Position numbers and translations under genes: made by a program. 62,556 nt of DNA, from positions 1 through 62,556 of the forward strand of contig NZ_JACJRF010000030.1 in assembly GCF_014697105.1 (NCBI RefSeq), written 5' to 3'. The notes below the pieces were generated by a model. The model did not search any database and was not told the DNA's origin. It saw only the letters and a program-made list of their open reading frames with translations. This document shows positions 37,070 through 46,272 of the stretch, in pieces. Position 1 is the first letter of the stretch, and each line of letters begins with the position of its first letter. Source of the stretch: Anabaena subtropica FACHB-260 (GTDB lineage Bacteria; Cyanobacteriota; Cyanobacteriia; Cyanobacteriales; Nostocaceae).

Positions 37070-38182
37070 TTATGAGCATTGATTTTTGAGCTTGCCAATC
37101 AGAGAAGTCAGATTAATCTGAGTAGGCCAACCTTGAGGAAGATTTGCCGAATTATATCCTTTGTCTTTCAAGCCTTGAATAAATTGGTTGCGGATGTATG
37201 TGGTATCAAAAGTCCCCAGCCCATCAAAATAAACAGCAGTGAGGTGAGCAGGGTCTAAAGCCATTTCACCTTTATATACTGCACCATCGTTGGAGTCATC
37301 CCAACCCCAAGGAGCATTAGCAGAATTGTTACTACAAGTAGGTGTACCAGCACCACAACCTCCACTAGAATCGCCCTTAAAAGTTCCCCAATTAGCGAAA
37401 ATCAAAGCAGAAGAACTTGATAAAGAGGCTTCATTTAATTGATGTTGCCACATTCCATTAGTGGCAAACACATCAACTAATTTATACTGCACATACCTGT
37501 CATTCCCCGAAGCTGGAAGTTCTGCTGTAGTCCCAGAAGGATAATAAATAATCCCATCTTCACTACTAGTACCTTTAAAGTTTCCAGTATAAGGCCAGGC
37601 TTTTAGTCCATGACCTTTAGCTTCTTGCGTTGTTAACGGGTGCAGTGAACCACTGTAACTATTCATTGTCAGTGTGCCATCAATACTTTCTGCACCATTT
37701 CGTAAAGGGCTACCAGTTGGAGTGTAAGAGTAGAAATCTCGATGAAATACAGTTACAGCACCCTCTAATTTACCAAAAGCTGAACCATCCTTACGAACAA
37801 TTGTTAGTAAACCTTCTAAATCATTTTCATGTTCTTGATCAAAAGGAATATCAGTCCAGTCTTGGGGATGGAAAAAGGAATATGTAATGAACCAATGAGT
37901 ACAAGTTTCAGCTACAGAATAGTAAGCATGAGCAGGGAGAGGATATTGCTGCATATTATCCCAATTATTTGTCCCACGCCAATCACTATCATAATCAAAT
38001 CGCGTAATGTAGTCTCCACTATATTTAGTGCTATCTGTATCTTGATAGTGAATAGGGGCATGATATAAAGCTAAAGCCAAATCACTGGCAGATTGAGCAA
38101 TTACTTTTGTATTTGTCAAAATACCAGTTGTTATTGCTACAAGCAGTCCAAGAGCGACAAGAAGAATTTTTCTGAAACTCAT
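37070..38182 (-). CDS. Secreted protein of unknown function with HENDLEG motif
   Basis: A 370-residue protein with a clean signal peptide (KILLVALGLLVAITTGIL, cleavage near AQS). The middle contains HWFITYSFFHPQDW and, nearby, DQEHENDLEGLLTIV. That HExDxEG arrangement recalls Vps62-like and NPP1-like secreted proteins, whose similar GHxxDWE motif binds metal. The assignment is weak and no activity should be assumed. Cysteines near residue 95, in the GGCGAG...TCSNN region and at the C-terminus could form disulfides. A 14-base sequence (TGTACTACATATTT) occurs on both flanks of the gene. Confidence 0.65.
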   Translation of the reverse strand: MSFRKILLVALGLLVAITTGILTNTKVIAQSASDLALALYHAPIHYQDTDSTKYSGDYITRFDYDSDWRGTNNWDNMQQYPLPAHAYYSVAETCTHWFITYSFFHPQDWTDIPFDQEHENDLEGLLTIVRKDGSAFGKLEGAVTVFHRDFYSYTPTGSPLRNGAESIDGTLTMNSYSGSLHPLTTQEAKGHGLKAWPYTGNFKGTSSEDGIIYYPSGTTAELPASGNDRYVQYKLVDVFATNGMWQHQLNEASLSSSSALIFANWGTFKGDSSGGCGAGTPTCSNNSANAPWGWDDSNDGAVYKGEMALDPAHLTAVYFDGLGTFDTTYIRNQFIQGLKDKGYNSANLPQGWPTQINLTSLIGKLKNQCS

Positions 38183-38496
38183 TTAGTTTCACCTTTGCTC
38201 ATAAACAAGACTCAGCATAAAAGCTAATATTTAAGAATTGGTAATGACTCAGGTTATTGGTGCAATTACAAGTCCAGATGGTTTCAGGTGTGATCGCTAT
38301 AGGAATTGCCTTGTCTTCGTAAAATCAATTCCGTATGATTCATCATTTCTTGTATAGTAGATGATACTGTTGGCGAATGTACTACATATTTGTAAATATA
38401 AGTATTGCGTAAGCTCAAACCTTGAATCTGTAGTTGCTGCTTTTAGTTGTAATACTTTTGTTTATGCGTTTGTAACACTTTCGCCAACAATATCCT
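38183..38496. other. Intergenic region
   Basis: A 314-base gap between divergent genes. It contains the second copy of TGTACTACATATTT (38378-38391; the first is 37031-37044) and AT-rich promoter-like sequence. I see no gene or strong hairpin. Confidence 0.4.
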
Positions 38497-38958
38497 ATGG
38501 TAACTACTCCCCACTCCTTAAACAGCGTGTTAATACCGGGTAATCTGCGTAGAGTCCATCATATTGCTTTGAATGTCCAGGATATGCAAGCCTCACGTCA
38601 TTTTTACGGTAATATCCTGGGTTTACATGAACTTACAGGCGATGAAGTACCAGCTACATTGGTAGAACTTGTTACAGCAGGTAAAGTTGCCAACTTTGTT
38701 ACCCCTGACGGAACAATTCTAGACTTATTTTGGACACCTGATTTAGCACCACCAAACCCAGACCCAGAGCAGAGTTTTACTAGAGCATACCATCTAGCCT
38801 TTGATATCGATCCTCGCTTATTTGAGCGAGCAGTGGCAGTATTACGAGAAAATGAGATTGCGATCGCTCATGGCCCCGTCACTCGTCCTACTGGTAGAGG
38901 TGTGTACTTCTACGACCCCGATGGCTTTATGATTGAAATTCGTTGCGATCCGCAGTGA
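38497..38958 (+). CDS. VOC (glyoxalase/dioxygenase fold) family protein
   Basis: A 153-residue two-module VOC protein. The first metal-ligand region is RRVHHIALNVQDMQASRHFY, the second AYHLAFDIDPRLFERAV, and the end is RGVYFYDPDGFMIEIRCDP with the usual glutamate ligand. The fold hosts lyases, dioxygenases and resistance proteins and the substrate is not evident. It is a single gene with no obvious partner. Confidence 0.88.
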   Translation: MVTTPHSLNSVLIPGNLRRVHHIALNVQDMQASRHFYGNILGLHELTGDEVPATLVELVTAGKVANFVTPDGTILDLFWTPDLAPPNPDPEQSFTRAYHLAFDIDPRLFERAVAVLRENEIAIAHGPVTRPTGRGVYFYDPDGFMIEIRCDPQ

Positions 38959-39286
38959 TGGACTTATAAATAAAAAATATGAAGACAAATAATTAATCTA
39001 ACTTAAGTAAAGGCGCAGAAATTAACCTGACCATTAAGTTAGGCTAACTTCTGCTACACTCCTTGCATATATCAAAAATAACAGTGTTTCAAATCTTATA
39101 ATTGCCAAATTGCCACAAACCTTTTTTGATACTTGTTAATTTTGATACTATAGAAATACTAAATACAGACAATAATCAGCAATATTGCGGGGCTGATGCT
39201 TCAACAGAAAGTAGTATAATTTTCTCTGCTCTGATATTGCCTATCCAAAGGCTGTATCTCAATATAAAAAATCTAGGTTTGTGCTT
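38959..39286. other. Intergenic region
   Basis: About 330 AT-rich bases between the VOC gene and the cNMP-domain gene. Weak open frames are present but none has protein-like composition or a good ribosome site. I see no strong structure. Confidence 0.4.
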
Positions 39287-39655
39287 ATGTTAAGTCCTGT
39301 GTTTACCATCGCTATCTTTCAAAAGCAACCTAATCCTCAAGTATTTTCAGCAGGTCAAGTCATATTTGAAGAAGGACAGCCTGGTGATTTTATGTACGGG
39401 ATTGTAGAAGGATCGGTAGATTTGTTAGTCAATGGTAAAGTTGTAGAAACAATAGAAGCAGGTGAAATATTTGGTACAGGAGTACTAGTAGGAGTCAAGA
39501 ATAGGACTTATACAGCGATCGCTAAAACAGACTGTCAACTAGCTTTCTTAGATGAAAAAAGATTTCTATTTGCCGTCCAAGAAACACCAATGTTTGCTCT
39601 CAATGTACTGAGAAACTATGCAGAACGTCTCAGTCGTTTGCAGCATTTAGTTTGA
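39287..39655 (+). CDS. Single cyclic nucleotide-binding domain protein
   Basis: About 122 residues making one cNMP-binding domain: FSAGQVIFEEGQPGDFMYGIVEGSVDLL at the start, EIFGTGVLVGVKNRTYTAIAKTDCQLAFL in the region of the phosphate-binding cassette, and a C-terminal helix NVLRNYAERLSRLQ. No DNA-binding or catalytic domain follows. The cassette is atypical, so ligand binding is uncertain. It starts at ATG 39287 (an in-frame GTG lies six bases upstream) and ends 28 bases before the carbonic anhydrase gene, so the pair may be co-transcribed. Confidence 0.85.
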   Translation: MLSPVFTIAIFQKQPNPQVFSAGQVIFEEGQPGDFMYGIVEGSVDLLVNGKVVETIEAGEIFGTGVLVGVKNRTYTAIAKTDCQLAFLDEKRFLFAVQETPMFALNVLRNYAERLSRLQHLV

Positions 39656-39683
39656 GAATACATCATGTTTCAGCCCTAGTGAA

Positions 39684-40478
39684 ATGACTAGTACTTTGCA
39701 GAGAAGGCGACTACTGAAATTGTTAGGAATGAGTTTCTTGGGAACCTCATTCTCTAGCTGTGTTACTTCCCCAGCTAGAGCGACAACTGTGAACTGGGGA
39801 TATATAGGCAAAACCGGGCCAGCAAATTGGGGTGAGCTTTCACCTGAATTTCAGCTTTGTCAGATAGGACGACAACAAACACCTATTGATTTGCAGATTG
39901 CAGATGTGAAAAATGCCCACAGCAAAAATCAGGATTTGTTAGTCATTAATTATCAGCCAACGGCATTACATCTGATAAATAACGGCAAAACTATTCAGGT
40001 CAACTATAAAACCGGAAGTTATCTCAAGTATGCTCACCAAAGTTTCGAGTTACTTCAGTTCCACTTTCATCACTTCAGCGAACACCGCATCAACGGTAAG
40101 TCATATGATATGGAACTCCATTTCGTTCACCGGAGTCAAACTGGTAATTTAGCTGTAATGGGTGTTTTCTTACAAGCAGGAGCGTTTAACCCCGCACTGC
40201 AAATTATCTGGGATGCTATGCCTCAACAGCAAGGTTTAGAAACAAGAATAGAGGATATAAATATCGATGCTTCCCAATTTTTACCAGCAGAACACAGATT
40301 CTTGACCTATTCCGGCTCTCTAACAACCCCACCCTGTTCGGAAAACGTTCTCTGGTGCGTGATGGAAACACCTATCGAAGCTTCTCGCTCACAAATAGCT
40401 AAGTTTAGCCAAATCTTTCCCCATAATGCTCGTCCGCTCCAACCCCGCAACGATCGCGTAGTTATCGAAGTCCTTTAA
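39684..40478 (+). CDS. ecaA: Alpha-type carbonic anhydrase, exported
   Basis: An alpha-class carbonic anhydrase of 264 residues that interconverts CO2 and bicarbonate with zinc. The ligand histidines lie in LLQFHFHHFSEH and MELHFVH. LTYSGSLTTPPCSENV is the conserved substrate-pocket and disulfide region, and IGRQQTPIDLQ the N-terminal signature. The N-terminus has twin arginines (RRRLLKLLG) before a hydrophobic stretch and a cysteine (SSCVTS), suggesting Tat export and possibly lipid anchoring. Anabaena EcaA is the known counterpart. It would act in the periplasm in inorganic carbon handling. The cNMP-domain gene lies immediately upstream. Confidence 0.92.
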   Translation: MTSTLQRRRLLKLLGMSFLGTSFSSCVTSPARATTVNWGYIGKTGPANWGELSPEFQLCQIGRQQTPIDLQIADVKNAHSKNQDLLVINYQPTALHLINNGKTIQVNYKTGSYLKYAHQSFELLQFHFHHFSEHRINGKSYDMELHFVHRSQTGNLAVMGVFLQAGAFNPALQIIWDAMPQQQGLETRIEDINIDASQFLPAEHRFLTYSGSLTTPPCSENVLWCVMETPIEASRSQIAKFSQIFPHNARPLQPRNDRVVIEVL

Positions 40479-40518
40479 AATATTTTTGCTAACTATACCC
40501 TGATTTTCAGTTGCTATG

Positions 40519-40602
40519 TCATACTAGGGAGTGAGAATTAATTCGGCGACCACGTTTGTTTTTAGTATTGACAGGCTTTTTCCTTTTGGTATTTACAGAC
40601 AT
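40519..40602 (-). CDS. Possible very small basic protein (27 aa)
   Basis: Read on the minus strand, ATG at 40602 opens 27 codons beginning MSVNTKRKKPVNTKNKRGRR. A good ribosome site (CGGAGAAATG) precedes it. The composition is strongly basic, as in nucleic-acid-binding peptides. It is divergent from the RNA-binding protein gene 48 bases away and overlaps nothing. No family is recognised; chance cannot be excluded for so short a frame. Confidence 0.35.
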   Translation of the reverse strand: MSVNTKRKKPVNTKNKRGRRINSHSLV

Positions 40603-40650
40603 TTCTCCGAAATCTCAATCCCTAGACACTCATGATTTTGGAGACAGTAT

Positions 40651-40968
40651 ATGTCAATTTATGTAGGCAACCTTTCTTACGACGTTACAGAAGAAAGCTT
40701 GAATGCCGTATTTGCAGAATATGGTTCTGTGAAACGGGTTCAGCTGCCTGTAGACCGTGAAACAGGCCGCGTACGTGGCTTTGGATTTGTGGAAATGGGT
40801 AGTGACGCTGAAGAAACAGCTGCCATTGAAGCACTGGATGGTGCTGAGTGGATGGGACGTGACCTTAAAGTGAATAAGGCTAAACCCAGAGAAGACAGAG
40901 GCGGTTCCAGAGGTGGTTCCTTTGGGGGCGGTAATCGAGGCAACAATAACTTCCGTAGCCGCTATTAA
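40651..40968 (+). CDS. RNA-binding protein, single RRM with glycine-rich tail
   Basis: A 105-residue cyanobacterial Rbp. RNP2 is IYVGNL at the N-terminus and RNP1 is RGFGFVEM near residue 45. A C-terminal tail GGSRGGSFGGGNRGNNN is rich in glycine and arginine. These proteins bind U-rich RNA and are often cold induced. A good ribosome site (TTGGAG) precedes the ATG, and an intrinsic terminator follows at 41070-41097, so it is probably a single-gene transcript. Confidence 0.93.
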   Translation: MSIYVGNLSYDVTEESLNAVFAEYGSVKRVQLPVDRETGRVRGFGFVEMGSDAEETAAIEALDGAEWMGRDLKVNKAKPREDRGGSRGGSFGGGNRGNNNFRSRY

Positions 40969-41069
40969 GAAAAATAGATTTGTATAGGAGAATAGGGAGT
41001 TATGATTTCTATTTCCTAAATTTCCCCTTTTGCAATTTGCTTTTTTAACGCAACTTATTATTAGTATCG

Positions 41070-41097
41070 GCTCAAGCATTCCTGCTTGAGCTTTTTT
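41070..41097 (+). terminator. Intrinsic terminator after the RNA-binding protein gene
   Basis: GCTCAAGCA and TGCTTGAGC form a 9-bp stem with a TTCC loop, followed by six T residues on the plus strand. It is the clearest rho-independent terminator in the window. Confidence 0.88.
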
Positions 41098-41223
41098 GAT
41101 GTAACATCTGCTATTAACATCTGATACCAATTCTGCAAACTCTGGCAACAGATTCAATCCTCGCAATCCAGATTAAGTCTGTCTTTATTAATTACGAATT
41201 ACGAATTGATACTATTTTAATAT

Positions 41224-41700
41224 TTATTTCATGGGTTGCAGTTTTGTCACCTTGAGTTTAAAAGGCCCAACCCCAGTTTCGCCAAACGACCGAACACGAA
41301 TAATAAAAGTCCCTGTTTCGTTGATGCGAGTAAACAGTAGAGAATTACTAGTGCCATCAGGGCCATCATCATTTTCTGCTAGTGTTGAGCCATCAGGTGC
41401 TAGTAGTGTGATGATACTATCAAAACTTTCCGAAGTTAAATCAATTGCTAAATTGTCACCCTTATTCAACTTCACCGCATAATCGCGGGCAAATCCACCC
41501 AGACCGGTGGGAATGTCTTTATCAGAGAGTGCATCAGAGATTTCTTTAAAATCAGTCAAAAGAATAGGACTGTACAACTTATTTTGAGCAAATGCTGCTG
41601 TTGTACTCATGGCGATCGCCATTAACGTAGCGGGAAATATAATTATTCTTGGGAAATTCTTAGTCAGAAATTTACTGATCATTGCAAGTGATGTTCCCAC
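41224..41700 (-). CDS. Secreted PPC-domain protein
   Basis: A 158-residue protein with a signal peptide ending near AAFAQ and one pre-peptidase C-terminal (PPC) beta-sandwich: GDNLAIDLTSESFDSIITLL, PDGSTLAENDDGPDGTSNSL, GTFIIRVRSFGETGVGPFKL. PPC domains usually assist secretion or anchoring of exoproteases, but here no enzyme is attached. It probably resides in the periplasm or outside the cell. No partner is evident among its neighbours. Confidence 0.85.
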   Translation of the reverse strand: MGTSLAMISKFLTKNFPRIIIFPATLMAIAMSTTAAFAQNKLYSPILLTDFKEISDALSDKDIPTGLGGFARDYAVKLNKGDNLAIDLTSESFDSIITLLAPDGSTLAENDDGPDGTSNSLLFTRINETGTFIIRVRSFGETGVGPFKLKVTKLQPMK

Positions 41701-41751
41701 AAAAACTGGGTGGTTTGGTTAATTATAGATTTGTCAGAGATAGCTTGCCCA

Positions 41752-42441
41752 TTAATTTTTAATGTCTCTATCTTTAACAGTGGTAGCCGCCGCCGCTAAC
41801 CCCAGAACAGCAATTCCATTTTGACGAAGTGTCTGCACAGCAGATTTAGCCGTAGCACCAGTGGTGTAAATATCATCTACTAACAATACTGGGGCGTTCG
41901 GACGGCCATTGCGGAAATCTTGCCCTATTGTGAAAGCTTCAGCCAAGTTATTTTCTCACTCAGATATCGATAAACCAAACTGTGCTGTCGTTTCACGAAC
42001 TCTCGCCAAACCATTTAGTTTGAATTTTAGTCCAGTTGTTTGGCAAAAACTCTGGGCAATTAAGGCCGCTTGATTGTAACCTCGTTGTTTTTGCTTGCTG
42101 TCGTGGAGAGGGATCGGTACAACTACAATTTGTGTTGTTTGATGAAGAGAATTTAACAACCAGACCTCTCCTAGCCATTGTCCCAGAGGACGGGCAATTT
42201 GGGGTTGATTATCGTACTTCATCACTGCGATCGCTCTTTTGAGAATACCACCATACACACCCCAGCTAAATACTGGTATGGGCTGTTTCCACAAAGCATG
42301 AGGGTTTTTGTGATGGCACTTTTGTAACTGTCTGGTGCAGTTTAAACAAAATTCACTAGGTGTAGGTCTTTGACACAGAGGACAGTTGGATTGTAAAAAT
42401 AGGTCAAGCAGACCCTGAAAATGTTGATTCCATCTGGGCAT
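41752..42441 (-). pseudogene. comF: ComF-family phosphoribosyltransferase with in-frame stop
   Basis: The reading frame covers a whole ComF: a zinc-ribbon start (CPLCQRPTPSEFCLNC), YDNQPQIARPLGQWL, VVVPIPLHDSKQKQRGYNQA and the PRPP loop VLLVDDIYTTGAT. A TGA at 41956-41958 (codon 162) interrupts it between GLSISE and ENNLAEAFTIG; the same frame continues on both sides. ComF relatives usually have an arginine here, so a CGA-to-TGA change is the simple explanation. The PRPP loop lies after the stop, so the truncated product should be inactive unless there is read-through or restart at the TTG that follows. ComF proteins act in DNA uptake; this strain may be impaired in transformation. Confidence 0.85.
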
Positions 42442-42447
42442 TTAAAG

Positions 42448-42930
42448 CTACTTGAGGAATTTGATATAGACGCGATCGCAACGTGCTGTTTCCACACCCG
42501 TAGCTGGTTCGTAGCCATGATTTTCGTACAATTTGACTGCTTCTACCAAAACGCTGGCAGTTTCAATCCAAATCTGCTGAAAACCACGAGATGTGATCGC
42601 TGCTTCTAACTGTTGTAACAAATATTTCCCCAATCCCAAACCCCTCACACTGGGTAAAAGATACATTTTCCTGATTTCTACAGCTTTTTCCCCACGATGA
42701 ATCGGGTAGTATGCCCCAGTACCTACTATTTGGCTTTGGTGTTCAATTACCCAAAACTCGCCTCCAGTTACTAAGTAAGATTCTTCTACTTCCAACACAT
42801 CGCGGTCAGCACCTTTGGGTTCCCAACCTAAACCGTATTCTGATAATACGTAACTAATGACTGCGGCGGCTTTAGTGCGATCGCTTTTTTGCCAGTTACG
42901 AATTAAGAAGTCTTGATAGTAGCTGTTCAT
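42448..42930 (-). CDS. GNAT-family N-acetyltransferase
   Basis: A 160-residue GNAT. The acetyl-CoA binding motif is LLPSVRGLGLGKYLLQQL (RxxGxG/A type), preceded by GTGAYYPIHRGEKAVEIRKM and followed by QIWIETASVLVEAVKLYENHGYEP. The acceptor substrate cannot be inferred. It ends six bases upstream of the ComF start and could be in the same transcript. Confidence 0.9.
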   Translation of the reverse strand: MNSYYQDFLIRNWQKSDRTKAAAVISYVLSEYGLGWEPKGADRDVLEVEESYLVTGGEFWVIEHQSQIVGTGAYYPIHRGEKAVEIRKMYLLPSVRGLGLGKYLLQQLEAAITSRGFQQIWIETASVLVEAVKLYENHGYEPATGVETARCDRVYIKFLK

Positions 42931-43231
42931 TACCGTTTGTGGGTCAGGTTTGTACAGAAAAGTTTTCTGGATCTATTACCCAATTTACCCAGCATATAGC
43001 TTCTCTTGCTGATTCTAGCTCAGGTGACACTCCCAACGCATGGTATCTGGATGAGCATTCGCCTCTAGTCCCTAGTTGTTAGTGATCAAGCTGCACTCCC
43101 AACTCAGAAACGCTTTATCAGATTCTCAGCTTGGCATGAGGCATGGATAATAAGAGTTGGTAGTATTAATGTTTAATATTAAAATTATTTGCAAAAATTT
43201 AGACTCCACTAATTCACTTTGGTTACCAAAA

Positions 43232-43681
43232 ATGCGTCAGATTTGCGTAATTTTTTCTTTAATTTTATGTTTTTTCTTCACTAACGCTAATTCTGCATTA
43301 GCGGTAAAAGAATCTAGTAATGTACTCAAGCAACCAGTTACAGAAATTAAAGTTTCTTTGGGTAATTCAGCTAATGAACTCAAGTTTGAACCAAATAACT
43401 GGGAATTAGTGGCTGGTAAACGTTATCTACTGCGCCTCAACAACCCCAGCCAACTGAAACATTATTTTACTGCCAAAGACTTCGCTGATGGGATTTGGAC
43501 GCAAAAAATTGAAGCAGGCAAAGTAGAAATTAAAGGGGCAATTCATGAACTAGAACTTAAGCCTGGTGCGGAAGCTGAATGGGTGTTTGTTGCCCTCAAA
43601 CCAGGCAAATATGGCTTACGCTGTCCTATACCAGGACATACTGAGGCAGGAATGACTGGGGAAATTGTGATTAGTGATTAG
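43232..43681 (+). CDS. Cupredoxin-domain protein, exported (plastocyanin/azurin-like)
   Basis: A secreted single-domain cupredoxin. The signal peptide (RQICVIFSLILCFFFTNANS) ends near ALA. Copper ligands are visible as the histidine in LKHYF and Cys, His and Met in RCPIPGHTEAGM, the full type I set. It would carry electrons or bind copper in the periplasm or thylakoid lumen. It lacks the usual plastocyanin body, so a redox partner cannot be named. The frame is open upstream to TTG 43157 and ATG 43169; I chose ATG 43232 because the signal peptide starts there. The 300 bases upstream hold no gene. Confidence 0.82.
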   Translation: MRQICVIFSLILCFFFTNANSALAVKESSNVLKQPVTEIKVSLGNSANELKFEPNNWELVAGKRYLLRLNNPSQLKHYFTAKDFADGIWTQKIEAGKVEIKGAIHELELKPGAEAEWVFVALKPGKYGLRCPIPGHTEAGMTGEIVISD

Positions 43682-43807
43682 TCAACCATTCTTTAGTACG
43701 TATCTAGCAGCGAAAAATAAGTTAACGTAAGTATAGATATTATTTCTCAACTGGTCAGGAATAACCTGCAATTTTAGCGGCAAGGTACAAGTAATCATTG
43801 ATTTCCC

Positions 43808-44635
43808 ATGAACATTCTCACCAACTTGCTTTCTCAAACACCAAAGCCAACACCTGCAAAAAAACAACGCCGGGGTATTGAAATTAAATCACCCCGTGAA
43901 ATCGATATTATGCGGCAATCGGCAAAAATTGTCGCCACCGTACTTAAAGAAATTTCTGGGTTGGTAAAACCAGGAATGACTACGGCTGACTTGGACGCTT
44001 ATGCAGAAAAGCGCATCCGCGAAATGGGTGCAACACCAAGTTTTAAGGGTTATCACGGTTTTACTGGTTCTATTTGCTCAAGTATTAATAACGAAGTTGT
44101 ACATGGTATCCCCAGTCATAAGAAAGTGATTCGGACTGGAGATGTATTAAAAGTAGACACAGGTGCTTATTTTCAAGGCTTTCATGGTGATTCCTGCATT
44201 ACTATTGCTGTTGGTGAAGTAACTCCAGACGCTGCTAAACTGATTCGTGTAGCGGAAGAAGCCCTATATAAGGGGATTGAGCAAGTTAAAGCTGGTGCGT
44301 ATTTGCTTGATTTGGCTGGAGCAATCGAGGATCATGTGAAAGTCAATGGCTTTACTGTAGTAGAAGAGTTCACAGGACACGGCGTAGGACGGAACCTACA
44401 CGAAGAACCTTCTGTATTTAACTACCGCACAAGAGAAATGCCCAATGTAAAATTGCGTGCAGGAATGACATTGGCAATTGAACCAATTTTAAATGCAGGT
44501 TCCAAACACACAAGAACTTTATCCGATCGCTGGACTGCTGTAACTGTAGATAATGCTCTATCTGCCCAGTTTGAGCATACAGTTTTGGTGACAGAAACAG
44601 GTTACGAAATTCTCACCGATCGCACAAAAGTTTAA
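43808..44635 (+). CDS. map: Methionine aminopeptidase, type I
   Basis: This enzyme removes the initiator methionine from new proteins using two metal ions. Metal ligands are visible: D in [15 protein letters not shown] (two aspartates), H in EEFTGHGVG and E in LAIEPI and FEHTVLV. The substrate histidine is in [19 protein letters not shown]. At 275 residues it is normal for type I with a short N-terminal extension ([14 protein letters not shown]). Cyanobacteria often have several map genes. Its end overlaps the convergent amidase gene by four bases. Confidence 0.93.
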   Translation: MNILTNLLSQTPKPTPAKKQRRGIEIKSPREIDIMRQSAKIVATVLKEISGLVKPGMTTADLDAYAEKRIREMGATPSFKGYHGFTGSICSSINNEVVHGIPSHKKVIRTGDVLKVDTGAYFQGFHGDSCITIAVGEVTPDAAKLIRVAEEALYKGIEQVKAGAYLLDLAGAIEDHVKVNGFTVVEEFTGHGVGRNLHEEPSVFNYRTREMPNVKLRAGMTLAIEPILNAGSKHTRTLSDRWTAVTVDNALSAQFEHTVLVTETGYEILTDRTKV

Positions 44636-46050
44636 TTCAATTGCGATCGCCTCTTTACGTCAAGCGATCGCTCTTTCTTCTCCTCATGACGAATTAAAAC
44701 TCCTTGAGCTTCCAACACCATTGCTACCTGTAAAATTAAAACTTCATTATATGGTGCGGCTATTAACTGTACACCCAAAGGTAAAGCATTGGGGCGGTGG
44801 ATTGGTACTGATAATACAGGTAAGCCAATAAAAGATAAGGGTTGGGTGAACAATCCCAAATGAGGACGTACTAGAATTTCCTCCCCGTTTAAAATCATAG
44901 TCTGTTGACCAATCAAGGGTGCTGTAATCGGTGTAGTAGGGGCGAGAATCACATCAACATTCTCAAAAACTTCACGGATGCGATCGCGGTACCATTTCCG
45001 AAAGCGTTGTGCTTGTATATACCAACTGCTAGGAATTAATGCCCCTGCCAAAAAGCGATCGCGTGTTGACGGGTCAAAATCCTGGGGACGGGTTCTTAAT
45101 TTATCTAAATGTAAATTTGCCCCTTCGCTGGCTGTAATCACGAATGCGGCAGCTTTGGCGCGGTGGGCTTCTGGTAAAGTAACGTAGTTGGTCACATTTA
45201 AAGCATCTGCTACCTGCTGTACGGCTGCTAATGCTTCTGGTGTTGCACCTGTTTGGAAATAATCATCAGCGATCGCAATTCTGATCTGGGATATGTCTTG
45301 ATTGAGTCTGGGTAAAGTTGGTTCTGGAGGTCGTTTAGTGCAGATAGGATCGCGATCGTCCTCTCCTTGCAGGATATCAAATATTGTGGCAATATCCTCC
45401 ACCGACCGAGCAAAAGCACCAATGTGATCAAAACTACTAGAAAACAAAGCCACCCCAGCACGAGACAAACGTCCATAAGTCGGCTTGAAACCAAACACAC
45501 CACACAACGCCGCCGGCACACGAATGGAACCGTTTGTATCAGAACCCAAGGTAAAAGCAACCAATCCAGCAGCCACAGCCGCAGCAGAACCACCAGAGGA
45601 ACCCCCAGCCATTCGCTGTAAGTCATGGGGGTTATGGGTAGCACCATAATGAGAATTTTCTGTGACAAATCCGTAGGCGTACTCATCCATATTTAAAGCA
45701 CCTACCAGGACTGCACCAGCTTGTCTGAGTTTGGCTACTGCTGTCGCATCTTGAGTTGCTGGAGGATTTTCGGCATTAATTTTCGCACCCGCCAGAGTCG
45801 TTAGACCAGCGATATCAAATAAGTTTTTCACCGCAAAAGGTACACCAGCAAGTAACCCAGGATTGTTACCTGCGGCTATTTCCCGATCAATACGTGCTGC
45901 ATCGCTCAAAGCTATTTCACTAGTTACAGTCGTGAAACAGTTTAATTCTGCGTTTTGTGCTGCTATCCGCGCCAAAGCAGCTTGTGTCACCTCTACTGCG
46001 GTAACTTTGCCTTCACGTACAGCCTTGGCGATAGAGACAGCATCATTCAT
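44632..46050 (-). CDS. AtzE-family amidase (1-carboxybiuret hydrolase-like)
   Basis: A 472-residue amidase-signature enzyme. The Ser-cisSer-Lys triad is visible: lysine in PFAVKNLFD, and both serines in the [14 protein letters not shown] loop, with [13 protein letters not shown] following. The closest recognised type is AtzE rather than GatA. That is supported by the overlapping small upstream gene of the AtzG/DUF4089 kind. In Pseudomonas AtzE with AtzG hydrolyses 1-carboxybiuret; here no cyanurate genes are nearby, so the substrate is probably another ureide or amide. The start overlaps the upstream stop by four bases. Confidence 0.85.
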   Translation of the reverse strand: MNDAVSIAKAVREGKVTAVEVTQAALARIAAQNAELNCFTTVTSEIALSDAARIDREIAAGNNPGLLAGVPFAVKNLFDIAGLTTLAGAKINAENPPATQDATAVAKLRQAGAVLVGALNMDEYAYGFVTENSHYGATHNPHDLQRMAGGSSGGSAAAVAAGLVAFTLGSDTNGSIRVPAALCGVFGFKPTYGRLSRAGVALFSSSFDHIGAFARSVEDIATIFDILQGEDDRDPICTKRPPEPTLPRLNQDISQIRIAIADDYFQTGATPEALAAVQQVADALNVTNYVTLPEAHRAKAAAFVITASEGANLHLDKLRTRPQDFDPSTRDRFLAGALIPSSWYIQAQRFRKWYRDRIREVFENVDVILAPTTPITAPLIGQQTMILNGEEILVRPHLGLFTQPLSFIGLPVLSVPIHRPNALPLGVQLIAAPYNEVLILQVAMVLEAQGVLIRHEEKKERSLDVKRRSQLN

Positions 46051-46235
46051 GGTTCAAAGACGGGTGCAGGTTCTATTGTTTCTGGTAGTGGGAATGAATT
46101 AACAAGTTGAGCGATCGCTCTTATTCTCTCAAAATTTGCCACCACCCCATCCCGATATTCATCTTTTATCGGCAAATCCAACAGCAACGCCGTTTGTTCA
46201 ACATATATATTTACATCTAACTCTTGAATTGTCAT
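46047..46235 (-). CDS. AtzG-like small subunit (DUF4089)
   Basis: A 62-residue protein (MTIQELDVNIYVEQTALLLD, then RDGVVANFERIRAIAQLVNSFPLP) of the DUF4089/AtzG type, which stabilises and is required by AtzE amidases. I chose ATG 46235; the frame is open further upstream but the leader GAGGCGCTGAG gives a ribosome site here. The stop overlaps the amidase start (ATGA), so the two chains are coupled in translation. Confidence 0.8.
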   Translation of the reverse strand: MTIQELDVNIYVEQTALLLDLPIKDEYRDGVVANFERIRAIAQLVNSFPLPETIEPAPVFEP

Positions 46236-46238
46236 CTC

Positions 46239-46253
46239 AGCGCCTCTGTGGTT
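46239..46253. repeat. Leader repeat AGCGCCTCTGTGGTT, copy 1
   Basis: This sequence and the adjoining start region (AATTGTCAT on the plus strand) recur at 46977-47003. Related forms occur at 52224-52236 (GCGCCTCTGCGTG) before maa and at 5281-5296. Here it supplies the ribosome-binding region of the AtzG-like gene. Confidence 0.55.
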
Positions 46254-46272
46254 TTTTTCGATGATATTCTGA

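Noticed and set aside
37031-38391. 14-bp direct repeats TGTACTACATATTT flanking the HENDLEG gene as insertion footprints
   Set aside because: The repeat is short and AT-rich, and pairs of this length are expected by chance in a window this size; no transposase or inverted ends accompany it.
45228-45686. Leucine-rich minus-strand frame inside the amidase gene
   Set aside because: It overlaps the catalytic GGSSGGS region in another frame and shows no recognisable domain; it is a shadow of the amidase.
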